Below, one piece after another: positions 19,501 through 25,574 of a DNA stretch of 64,000 nucleotides. The notes under the pieces were generated by a model. The model had not been told where the DNA came from. It was given only the letters and a program-made list of their open reading frames with translations, and searched no databases. The position numbers were made by a program, and so were the translations under genes. The DNA lies in NCBI GenBank assembly GCA_963746265.1, contig CAVVAM010000006.1:130840-194839 (forward strand), given 5' to 3'. Numbering within the stretch: the first letter of the stretch is position 1; each line of letters opens with the position of its first letter. This DNA comes from Ilumatobacter sp963746265 (GTDB taxonomy: Bacteria; Actinomycetota; Acidimicrobiia; Acidimicrobiales; Ilumatobacteraceae).

Positions 19501-22500
19501 GTCAGCACCGGCAACATCATCCAGGCCAACATCATCGGACTGGGAGCCGACGGCAACACCCTGGTCGAGAACGGCCGCTACGGCGTCGTGCTCTACGACG
19601 GCGTCAACACGACCCAGATCGGCGGCTCCGGAGCCGGCGAAGGCAACGTCATCTCCGGCAACGTCGCCGCCGGCGTGGTCATCGATGGCAACGGGAACGC
19701 GGCAACGAGCGGCAACGTGATCGAAGGCAACCTGATCGGCACCGACAGCACGGGCACGCTCGATCGGGGCAACGGCACCTACGGAGTGCACCTGTTCGCT
19801 ACTGCGGTGAACACGACGATCGGCGGGACGACGGCCGGAGCCGGCAACACGATCTCCGGCAACGGCTCCGACGGCGTGTTCGTCTCCGGCGCCGCGACGA
19901 GTGGAACCCTCATCCAAGGCAACTACATCGGCCTGACTGCGGCCGGCGACGCCGCGCTCGGCAACACCGGCAACGGTGTCGAGATCGACTGGGACGTTCC
20001 CAATCAGGTCATCGGCGGCGCGGTCGCCGGCGCAGGGAACGTCATCTCCGCGAACCTGAACGGCATCTACAGCCTGTGGGCGAACGACATGACCATCCAG
20101 GGCAACATCATCGGCCTGGACGTCACGGGAACGGTCGACCTGGGCAACGTGAACATCGGGATCCGGGTCGGCGGGACCAACGTCGTCATCGGCGGCGTCA
20201 CGGCGACTGCGCGCAACGTCGTCTCCGGGAACAACTCCGCGGGGATCCTGCTCGACTCGGCGACCTCGGCCGTTGTCCGTGGGAACTACATCGGGACAGA
20301 CGTCACCGGCCAGGTCGGTAGGGGGAACGGCTCGAACGGTGTCTACGTGTCTGGTTCGGGGAATCGGATCGGGGGGACCGCGGTCGGGGCGGGCAACGTG
20401 ATCTCGGGGAACACCAACGACGGCATTCAGACGTCTGGTGCCAGCACGGGCACGGTGATCGAGGGCAACACCATCGGGCTCGCCTCTGACGGCTCGACCC
20501 CAGTGCCGAACTCCTTCCGTGGCATCTCCCTCTACGGGACGGGAACCAGGGTGGGCGGCACGACCGCAGCGGCCGGCAACACGATCTCGGGCAACTTCCG
20601 CGGTGTCGTGGTCGTGACCGGCGCCACCGACGCCGCCATCCTCGGCAACGCCATCTCCGGCAACAGCAGTCTCGGCATCGACCTCGCCAACAACGGCGTC
20701 ACGCCCAACGATCCCGGTGACGGCGACGCCGGCGCGAACGATCTGCTCAACTTCCCGGAGATCAACAACGCATCGGAGAGCGGCGGCACCGTCACCGTCG
20801 ACTTCGATCTCGACGTGCCGGTGGGGGACTATCGGGTCGAGTTCTTCTCGAACCCCTCCGGCGCCGACCCGTCCGGATACGGAGAGGGAGAGATCTTCGT
20901 CGGTGCCGTCGCGGTGACCGAGGGCAAGGGCCTGCTCCACACCTTCCCGGGGTCGATCGGCGACGTCATCACGGCCACGGCCACCCGCGACCTCGGCGCC
21001 GGATCGTTCGGTTCGACCTCGGAGTTCTCGATCGCGTTCACGGTCGGATCGGGGATCTTCGTCGTCAACTCGACCGGCGACACCGTCGATGCGTTGCCCG
21101 GCAACGGCGTGTGCTCGACCGGCGGCACCAACAGCCAGGGTGCCACCGAGTGCACCCTCCGAGCAGCCATCGCGGAGTCGAACGCGGTCGTCGGGGCAGA
21201 CATGATCAGGTTCGCCGTGCCCGCCACGGAGCCGGGGCACGCGGCCGGTGTCTGGACGATCCGGCCGGGATCCGCACTGCCGGCGATCACCGACCAGGTC
21301 GACCTCGACGGGACCACCCAGGCCGGATGGACCGCGATGCCCGTGATCGAGCTCGACGGTTCGTCGCTGGGCGGTACGGAAGCCGGCATCCGGATCGACG
21401 CGGCCGGTACGAGGGTCAGCGGGCTGGCGGTCGGCAACTTCCCCGCCGATGGCGTGTCGGTCTCCGCCGACGACGTGACGATCCGCGCCATGCACGTCGG
21501 GCTCGGTGCCGACGGAACGACCGATGTCGGGAACGGGGCGATCGGCATCGCCGTCACGTCCGGCGACCGGGTCATGATCGGTGGGTCCGACCCGCTCGAC
21601 CGCAACGTGATCGGCAACCAGCCGTCGACCGCGATCGTCGTCAACGCCTCCACCGACTCGGTGATCCGCGGCAATCTCGTCGGCGTCCAGGCCGACGGGG
21701 TGACGCCGGCACCGAACGACGTCGGCCTCGGCACCACGAACACGACCAACCTCACGATCGGCGGAACCGGCGCCGATGACGGCAACGTCATCAGTGGCAA
21801 CACGTGGGAGGGCATCGTCCTCGACACCGCGACCGTCGATGCCGTGGTGCTCGGCAACCGGATCGGCGTCGGCGCCGACGGCACGACGCCCGTGCCGAAC
21901 GGGTGGACCGGCGTGCTCAGCATGACGGGTTCGACCGGGGCCGTGATCGGCGGCCGGAACCCCGGCGAGGGCAACACGATCGCCGACAACGGCGGCGTCG
22001 GTGTGCGCGTGCTGATGTCGGGGCTCCTCCCCCAGATCGTCGGCAACCGCATCCACGACAACGCCGGGATCGGCATCGACATCGGCATCGCCGGCGTGAC
22101 CGCGCCCGACTCGGGCGACGAGGACGGCCATCCCAACCAGCCCACGCTGCTCTCCGCGCGCAGCAGCGCAGGTGCGACCACGGTCGATCTGGTGCTCGAC
22201 GTCGCCGCGGGTGCGTACGTCATCGACTACTACGCCAACCCGGGCGGGGCCGACCCGTCGGGGTACGGCGAGGGTGAACAGGCGCTCACCTCCGTCACCG
22301 TGACCCATGACGGGTCGGGCGCACGGCTGTTCCGGCACCTCGTCCCGGGCTCGGGCCTGACGATCACCGCCACGGCGACGTCGGTCGCGTCGCTCGAGAC
22401 GTCGGAGTTCTCGAACGCGCTCGACTCGATCGCGGCATCGAGCACGCTCGTCGGTGACGTCAGCGTCCGGCGATCCGACCTGTTCACGGCCGGAGGAGCG

Positions 22501-23616
22501 CCGACCTTCGTGGCGGGCGCTGCCGGTGGTGCGATCGGGCTCGACGGCATCGACGACCATCTCGTGGGCCCCGGCCTCGATGTCACCGACTCGGCGCTCA
22601 CGATGAGTGGGCGAGTGCGTCTCGACACCGCCTCGGGTGTGCAGTCGGTGATCTCCAAGCGCACTGCCGGCGGCACCACGCTGTACGAGCTGGAGGTCGA
22701 CGGCGGCACCGGTGAGGCCGTCGCCACCGTCGGGCTGTCTGGTACGCCCGTCACCGCACGCGGCGGCGTCGTCGCGACCGGGATCTGGCACCAGCTCGAC
22801 GCGTCGTGGGACGGTGCCGAGCTCGTGCTCTACGTCGACGGTGTCGAGGTCGACCGGACAGTTGCGGTCGGCGTCCTCGGAACCGATGTGACGACCCAGG
22901 TCGCGATCGGCGCTCGGACGGATGGCACGCAACGTCTCGATGGCGAGCTCGACCAGGTCGCCGTCGGACATGATCCGCTCGACGCCGTCGCGGTGGCAGT
23001 GCAGCACCTCAACGTCCAGAGCCCCTCGGTGCTCGTGACACTGGGTGACGAGCAGACGGGTGTGCCGGGCGCCTGGACGGTCGACACCGACCAGAGTCGC
23101 TCCGGCTCGCACTCGCTCGTCGCGCCCGAGACGCCGGACGCCGGGTCGGCTGCCTGGGCGATCGCCACCGGCATCGACGAACCGGGCGTCGTGTTCGAGT
23201 CGTGGTGGTGGTTGACCACCGACACCGGCATCGACGTCGCCTCCGGCACCCGGGCCGGTACTGCTCCGATCGACCAGCTCAGCGGTGCAGCCGTCGGTGC
23301 ACCGCTCAACTGGGAGCTGAGACACCCGACCGCCACCGGCGACGTAGCCGATGCGACGGCGCCCGACTCGGCCACCACGGGCGCCTGGGTCGAGGTCGAG
23401 ATGTGGACCGACCAGCTCGGCAACAGCCGCCTGATCGTCGACGGGGTCGAGGTGATCGGCTGGACCGTCCAGGGCGGGGGCCTCGCCTCGGGATCCGTGG
23501 GTCTCGCGGTGAACGGGCTTCCGATCGGTGAACAATGGCGTATCGACGACGCACGCGCCCGCAAGCTCGTCACGCCCGAGCCGGTCGCCACCTTGCGTTC
23601 GCTCGACCGCGGTTGA
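10582..23616 (+). CDS. Giant secreted mosaic adhesin (SBBP, CSLREA/beta-helix, cadherin-like, LamG)
   Basis: About 4344 residues. ATG 10582 lies 5 bases after AGGGAG; the adjacent GTG 10579 is too close. A long basic n-region and hydrophobic core (AAVAVVVVLGLAVEVA) form the signal peptide. Order by residue: a DUF7948-like N-domain (FEENRGQVDDGVDY onward, about 80-285); seven SBBP beta-propeller repeats (YLGG...VDGSGNxYVTG, about 290-737); CSLREA-type units (TVNSTGD...CTLRAAIxEANA) at about 750, 1235, 2715 and 3494, each followed by right-handed beta-helix repeats rich in NVISGN and GNYIGTD; a VDPSRSF repeat domain (about 1575-1915); an unassigned block (1915-2210); a cadherin-like domain (VRPLDNDIDPNGDPLS, about 2215-2305); WNGSAW-type repeats (about 2310-2705); and a LamG domain (about 3968-4138). 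I see no sortase signal, C-terminal TM or T9SS tail. It is probably a surface or matrix adhesin exported by Sec; ligand unknown. Confidence 0.85.
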   Translation: MGRRPASRAAMTATTVAVIAAPARRRPSGPSRPSRPRWKAAVAVVVVLGLAVEVAPSSNRVEAAQSSPSDQARPDAGDLVRVDPPMTFEENRGQVDDGVDYVARANGYQVFLTGGDAVVALGNGKSGFAIRMEVLGGAVDPDAVARGPQPGSVNYFVGDDPARWRTDIRTFAAVEYEDVYPGVDLRYHGNEQQLQYDFVVAPGADPAVIGIGFEGAASLHLDGAGDLQIGLNPGRSIGFSAPVSFQDVDGVRVPVHSAYVLDGDTVSFVLGEYDPSLPLVIDPTLEYGTYLGGIGSDLIEDVEVDASGNVYAVGSVTSGGYPTTVGAFDTVRAAQEAVVTKLSPDGSTLVYSTYLGGAAADKAYGLALHPNGEVTVAGSTGSSDFATVNAYDSTIGGSVDGFVTRLAANGGSLVYSTFLGGSGFNEAIYDVAVDGAGNAWVTGYTDSSDFPLVSAFDSTLGTGNDAFVAKLAASGSSLLSSSYLGGSDGSDSGNGIAVDGSGNAYVTGSAASTNFPTTASAFSTAASGGGDLFVSKVAAAGSSLAYSTYVGGSGFDRGSGIEVDGSGVAYVAGYSQSTNFPVSAGAYDTTKSGTDNEGVVLAVDASLSGASSRVFASYLGGTAADLAYDVALGATTVYVAGSTGSGDLPVTADAHQAALDGSSDAFLAALSTDGSTLTHLTYLGGSSSETAYGIDVDTAENVYLSGSTGSSNFDTTAGAYDQISNGGTDGFVVKFSGVPQGALPGVVTVNSTGNSADNNPGNGVCSTGGTVAGSPECTLRAAIQEANASATVDTIHFNIPITDGGYTASPVAFRIRPSGSVLPDITGPVVIDATTQPEFSTAGRPVVVLDGSLAPLTGDPNGLSLNAGSSTIRGLVIQNFGEDGIEIDVAGNNLIVGNYIGTDVTGTLARPNGVMDLFPVGGISIKTGNNTIGGAAAADRNVISGNTQFGIAVRSGGSNNIIRGNYIGTNALGNAMVPNQDPGIYLDTGSNGNTIGGSGAGEGNVISGNNTTNTATSAGVYVLSSSNTIRGNLIGTDSGGTTNLRNDGAGITLASGAANNVVGGTVAGARNTIAFNTGDGVRLMSTAGTGNSILGNSIHTNEDPGLGIDLDNDGVTANDSGDGDSGANDLLNFPVMTSAVETGGTVTVTFDLDAPAGNYRVEFFRNTAADGSGYGEGETFVSAVTATPGTGRTYTFAGSSGDIITATATRDLGGGTYGSTSELSAIRTVSSSTAVTVNSTGDSGDNNVGDGVCNTGGTVGSDPECTLRAAIREANASATIDTIHFDIPAAPVAGAHTIAPSAGRLPMITATVDIDATTEPDYAGTPVVVLDGSSVSAAGLELGTGSDGSRISGLSIHSFQGDGLSVGTDSNTIVGNWIGADQNGTGLGNQNAGIYVWNGAGNRIGGTTAGDANLLADNADGIVFESGTGSGNTVLGNSIYLSSDLGIDLGNDGVTPNDVGDGDSGPNDLLNYPAITSASESGGTVTVTFDLDVPANPDQYRVEFFTNPSGANPGGNGDGETFVSAATIAPGTGLTHTFSGALGDVITATATRIDSGASSGFSSTSEFSAAYTVTGTALDPVVFDNVQSGTLTLAGGSSSATATISAVDPSRSFLTYSLRGNSSTPSDFTINGVLTNSTTLTFSRVGTTGSVTIEWSVVEFASGVTVQRGTESIPNGGPIDVAISSVDLSRSFVLANVTGDGNTYGTDDFVIASLTSSTNLRLDLGNGLGSNVAWQVVQYNEAVVQRGTTSFGSGDASRTAVVTAVDPAKSWLVYNHSTVDGSANNIGQKLVRGLVTDPTTLTFDRSSTGQTMDLAWELVEFTDSTEVQHASANFTTSTTTRDVTVAAVDPTRSIAVGGTTLFGGRSAYTSNDNPGVGWFTTRLTSSTNLRVQRDAALATADLGWFVIHWPGGAAPASGGLWVSTAADVGSPSGVADVDSWSAGALLGFDDPGLAVGSGGATAGTMTLLSDFDAQGQDGNVVLIGLHQVQTTITVGTGPSVTLQPGDLLFSVANNETFVNANLSTTTIADKDVGLFRPAVPGDYSSGTFSVLLDQPLGGLAALTLVETETVLPDITLAAGTFLLTNSKIVYQLVPTAVGDGISPGTPSVLLNGPDAGLDKNLTALDLVEEWTVLGGAVLPAGTFLVSMDGEDLVGSNDLSTTRRDVFALTLSATTAGSGTGAGTAEHFFVGSDIGLDTNNEAVSGFAVIGGVPATAPVAYDDAVGATRDLPATVRPLDNDIDPNGDPLSLDSFTQGTNGTVTGNGDDTVTYTPDPGWTGVDTFTYTVSDASETDTGTVIVTVTPHSDPMAVWRRNGQSTPFYATWNGSAFTAAQASAVTGEYRTMEGAESPTRDEAIVIGVNSANQVTSELWDGSAWTAHASNPLSTVTDSFWWGFDVAYESVSGDAVIVYNNGTTSTAGLSYRVWNGSTWSGPFTITTPLAGEPKAMKLASHPYTDEMVLVVSNATSQDYALVWDGSSWGNAQVLAPDGTGNDRTDVDVAYEQQSGDAVVVFSQGADTNVHFRVWTGSAWSNEFAQPTPGGAVGYPRWIVLASDPSTDRIAMGVLANGADVWLATWTGSGFTDATVATTATTGTNHPAVAVAFESTSGQALATYGEGVNTPRYRTWTSGSGWSGESDAPDVGGSSNSMMLDPEPGTDGVMFAVQDDSNDLNYLSWNGGSWGTPTQLESNTAEIKNQPFLFLWNAPPTPAPPSPTVTVNSTGDGPDAFPGNGICDTGGVNSEGDPECTLRAAMEEANASVVVDTIHFAIPATDTGHSGGVWTVTPGSALPTVTTTVSIDGTTQPGWTSTPVVEIDGTSAGAGVVGFRISATDVTIRGFAINRFPSDGIEVEPTGSGAVVVGNHIGVDASGLVDRGNGDVGIQLRSGSIGSTIGGATATDRNVLSGNDGGIFVDGSDGNTIIGNYIGTDVTGNAAIPNLGDGIYVANGADGNTFGQPGAGNVLSGNDVDALEIDHVSTGNIIQANIIGLGADGNTLVENGRYGVVLYDGVNTTQIGGSGAGEGNVISGNVAAGVVIDGNGNAATSGNVIEGNLIGTDSTGTLDRGNGTYGVHLFATAVNTTIGGTTAGAGNTISGNGSDGVFVSGAATSGTLIQGNYIGLTAAGDAALGNTGNGVEIDWDVPNQVIGGAVAGAGNVISANLNGIYSLWANDMTIQGNIIGLDVTGTVDLGNVNIGIRVGGTNVVIGGVTATARNVVSGNNSAGILLDSATSAVVRGNYIGTDVTGQVGRGNGSNGVYVSGSGNRIGGTAVGAGNVISGNTNDGIQTSGASTGTVIEGNTIGLASDGSTPVPNSFRGISLYGTGTRVGGTTAAAGNTISGNFRGVVVVTGATDAAILGNAISGNSSLGIDLANNGVTPNDPGDGDAGANDLLNFPEINNASESGGTVTVDFDLDVPVGDYRVEFFSNPSGADPSGYGEGEIFVGAVAVTEGKGLLHTFPGSIGDVITATATRDLGAGSFGSTSEFSIAFTVGSGIFVVNSTGDTVDALPGNGVCSTGGTNSQGATECTLRAAIAESNAVVGADMIRFAVPATEPGHAAGVWTIRPGSALPAITDQVDLDGTTQAGWTAMPVIELDGSSLGGTEAGIRIDAAGTRVSGLAVGNFPADGVSVSADDVTIRAMHVGLGADGTTDVGNGAIGIAVTSGDRVMIGGSDPLDRNVIGNQPSTAIVVNASTDSVIRGNLVGVQADGVTPAPNDVGLGTTNTTNLTIGGTGADDGNVISGNTWEGIVLDTATVDAVVLGNRIGVGADGTTPVPNGWTGVLSMTGSTGAVIGGRNPGEGNTIADNGGVGVRVLMSGLLPQIVGNRIHDNAGIGIDIGIAGVTAPDSGDEDGHPNQPTLLSARSSAGATTVDLVLDVAAGAYVIDYYANPGGADPSGYGEGEQALTSVTVTHDGSGARLFRHLVPGSGLTITATATSVASLETSEFSNALDSIAASSTLVGDVSVRRSDLFTAGGAPTFVAGAAGGAIGLDGIDDHLVGPGLDVTDSALTMSGRVRLDTASGVQSVISKRTAGGTTLYELEVDGGTGEAVATVGLSGTPVTARGGVVATGIWHQLDASWDGAELVLYVDGVEVDRTVAVGVLGTDVTTQVAIGARTDGTQRLDGELDQVAVGHDPLDAVAVAVQHLNVQSPSVLVTLGDEQTGVPGAWTVDTDQSRSGSHSLVAPETPDAGSAAWAIATGIDEPGVVFESWWWLTTDTGIDVASGTRAGTAPIDQLSGAAVGAPLNWELRHPTATGDVADATAPDSATTGAWVEVEMWTDQLGNSRLIVDGVEVIGWTVQGGGLASGSVGLAVNGLPIGEQWRIDDARARKLVTPEPVATLRSLDRG

Positions 23617-23637
23617 GTGTCACCGGCACCTCCGGGC

Positions 23638-23657
23638 GCGACCCGAACGGGTCACGC
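23638..23657. terminator. Weak hairpin between convergent genes
   Basis: An imperfect inverted repeat (GACCC-GAAC-GGGTC with three further outer pairs across a one-base bulge) sits at the meeting point of the rightward giant adhesin gene and the leftward acyl-CoA dehydrogenase. It partly overlaps the dehydrogenase stop codon. There is no T-run. Its position fits a bidirectional terminator, but the structure alone is weak. Confidence 0.3.
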
Positions 23658-25436
23658 GAGCTGGTGGGGGGTGAGGGCGTACAGATCGTTGGCCGTGGAC
23701 AGCGCTGCCGGCAACCAGCCCTGCGCCGTCGGCAGGATCTGTTCGCCGAAGAACCGCGCCGACGTCACCTTGGCGGTGAGGAACTCGTCGTCTGCCGGGC
23801 CCGCCGCGGCCGCCAGCGCCCCCTTGGCGAGCAGCCCGGCACACACGGTCGTGCCGAGCAGCCGGAGGTACGGACTCGAGGCGGCGAGCAGCGAACGCGG
23901 GTCGGTCGCCGCGATCGCGACGAGGTGCTCGGTGGCGGTGCGGACGTCGGCCACGGCGGCGCGGAGGCGTGCGCCGAACTCGCCCATCCGGTCGTCGGCG
24001 TCCAGTGCCTTCGAGCGTTCCTCGAACTCGTCGAGCAGATCGGTGACGACCCCGCCCGATCGCATGCCGAGCTTGCGACTGACGAGGTCGGCCGCCTGGA
24101 TGCCGTTGGTGCCCTCGTAGATCGGGGCGATGCGCGCATCGCGGTAGTGCTGCGCCACACCCGTCTCCTCGACGTATCCCATGCCGCCGTGGACCTGGAC
24201 CGCCAGTGACGTCATCTCGTTGCCGACGTCGGTGCACAGGCCCTTGCTCAACGGAATCAGCAGATCGGCGAGCTCCTGCCACCGGCGCGCCGACTCGCTG
24301 TCACCCGCCGCCCGCTTCGCCTCCGCCCGGTCGAGCGCACCGGCGTTCGTGTAGATCAACGCCCGCATCCCGTCGATCCAGGCCCGCTGCGTCATGAGCA
24401 TGCGGCGGACGTCGGGGTGTTCGATGATCGGACTCGAGGTACCCGCCGGGGCACCGATCGCCCGACCCTGCAGTCGTTCCTGCGCGTACGTGAGGGCCTG
24501 CTGATAGGCGCGTTCGCTGATGCAGAGACCCTCGAGCCCGACCGACAGCCGGGCGTTGTTCATCATCGTGAACATGTTCCGCATGCCGTCGTGCTCACCG
24601 CCGACGAGCCAACCGATCGCACCGTCGTAGGCCATCACGCAGGTCGGTGAGCCGTGGATGCCGAGCTTGTGCTCGATCGACACGCAACTCGCGGCGTTGC
24701 GTTCGCCGAGCGACCCGTCGGAGTCGACCAGGAACTTCGGAACCAGGAACATCGAGATGCCCTTGGTGCCGGGGGGCGACCCCGGTGTACGGGCCAGCAC
24801 GAGGTGCACGATGTTGTCGGCGACGTCGTGCTCGCCCCACGTGATGTAGATCTTCTGCCCGGTGATGGTCCATGAACCGTCGCCGACCGGCTCTGCCTTG
24901 GTGGTGACCGCGCCGACGTCGGAACCCGCTTGTGGCTCGGTCAGATTCATCGTGCCCGTCCACTCGCCCGTCATCATCTTCGGGAGATACGTCGCGCGCT
25001 GCTCGTCGGAACCGTGGGCGTGGATCGCGTCGATGGCTCCCTGGGTCAGCAGCGGGCAGAGCGAGAACGCCATGTTCGCCGAGGTCAGCATCTCCTGCAC
25101 CGCGATCGCCGAGATCCAGGGAAAGCCCGCCCCGCCGTAGTCGGGGTCGAACGGCATGGCGCCGAAGCCGGACTCGACCCACTTCTCGTAGGCCGGCTTG
25201 AAGCTGTCGGGCAGGGTGACCGAGCCATCGGTGTGCCACGTGGCACCGATCGTGTCGCCGTCGCGGTTGGTCGGTGCGACGACCTCGGCCATGAATCGGC
25301 CGACCTCCTCGAGCACGTCGTGGATCGTCGTGGTGTCGGCATGACCGAACAGCTCGGTGCCGGCGATCTCGTCGAGGTCGGCGATGTGGTCCATCGCGAA
25401 GCGGATGTCACGCAGGGGTGGGGTGTACTCGCTCAC
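23652..25436 (-). CDS. Acyl-CoA dehydrogenase (FadE5/DmdC-like, about 600 aa class)
   Basis: 594-aa FAD enzyme (GTG start) that oxidises an acyl-CoA to the 2,3-enoyl-CoA with electrons passed to ETF. It belongs to the long subfamily that includes mycobacterial FadE5 and 3-methylmercaptopropionyl-CoA dehydrogenase DmdC. It opens with the characteristic YTPPLRDIRFAMDHIADL, an N-terminal extension absent from 380-aa enzymes. The middle beta-domain flavin segment reads MNLTEPQAGSDVGAV, and the catalytic base lies in IAPIYEGTNGIQAADL (Glu of YEGT). The C-terminal extra helical domain follows (about 470-594). It is divergent from fadD with about 140 bases between, consistent with shared control of fatty-acid use. 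Substrate chain length cannot be judged from sequence alone. Confidence 0.93.
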   Translation of the reverse strand: MSEYTPPLRDIRFAMDHIADLDEIAGTELFGHADTTTIHDVLEEVGRFMAEVVAPTNRDGDTIGATWHTDGSVTLPDSFKPAYEKWVESGFGAMPFDPDYGGAGFPWISAIAVQEMLTSANMAFSLCPLLTQGAIDAIHAHGSDEQRATYLPKMMTGEWTGTMNLTEPQAGSDVGAVTTKAEPVGDGSWTITGQKIYITWGEHDVADNIVHLVLARTPGSPPGTKGISMFLVPKFLVDSDGSLGERNAASCVSIEHKLGIHGSPTCVMAYDGAIGWLVGGEHDGMRNMFTMMNNARLSVGLEGLCISERAYQQALTYAQERLQGRAIGAPAGTSSPIIEHPDVRRMLMTQRAWIDGMRALIYTNAGALDRAEAKRAAGDSESARRWQELADLLIPLSKGLCTDVGNEMTSLAVQVHGGMGYVEETGVAQHYRDARIAPIYEGTNGIQAADLVSRKLGMRSGGVVTDLLDEFEERSKALDADDRMGEFGARLRAAVADVRTATEHLVAIAATDPRSLLAASSPYLRLLGTTVCAGLLAKGALAAAAGPADDEFLTAKVTSARFFGEQILPTAQGWLPAALSTANDLYALTPHQLA

Positions 25437-25478
25437 GGCCAGAGGCTGTCATACCGCGGCCACGGCGTGAAACTCAAG

Positions 25479-25508
25479 TTGATCCCGTCGGTGAGGCCCC
25501 TGCTATGT
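25479..25508 (+). promoter_or_regulatory. Possible promoter of the fadD-liv operon
   Basis: TTGATC at 25479-25484 is followed after 16-18 bases by TGCTATGTT (25501-25509), resembling -35 and -10 elements. The predicted transcript start is about 60 bases before the fadD ATG. The region between the divergent fadE and fadD genes shows no strong operator-like dyad to my eye. Confidence 0.35.
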
Positions 25509-25574
25509 TCGGCCCGCGACACGTGCCACAGGGGTTGGAGGATGGTTCGTGACGTGCATCGTGAGGGGGATGAC

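Noticed and set aside
18316..23535. A 1739-codon open frame on the minus strand opposite the giant adhesin gene
   Set aside because: High GC keeps the opposite frame open. The translation is Arg/Asp/Gly/Val-rich without motifs, while the plus strand encodes recognisable repeats throughout.
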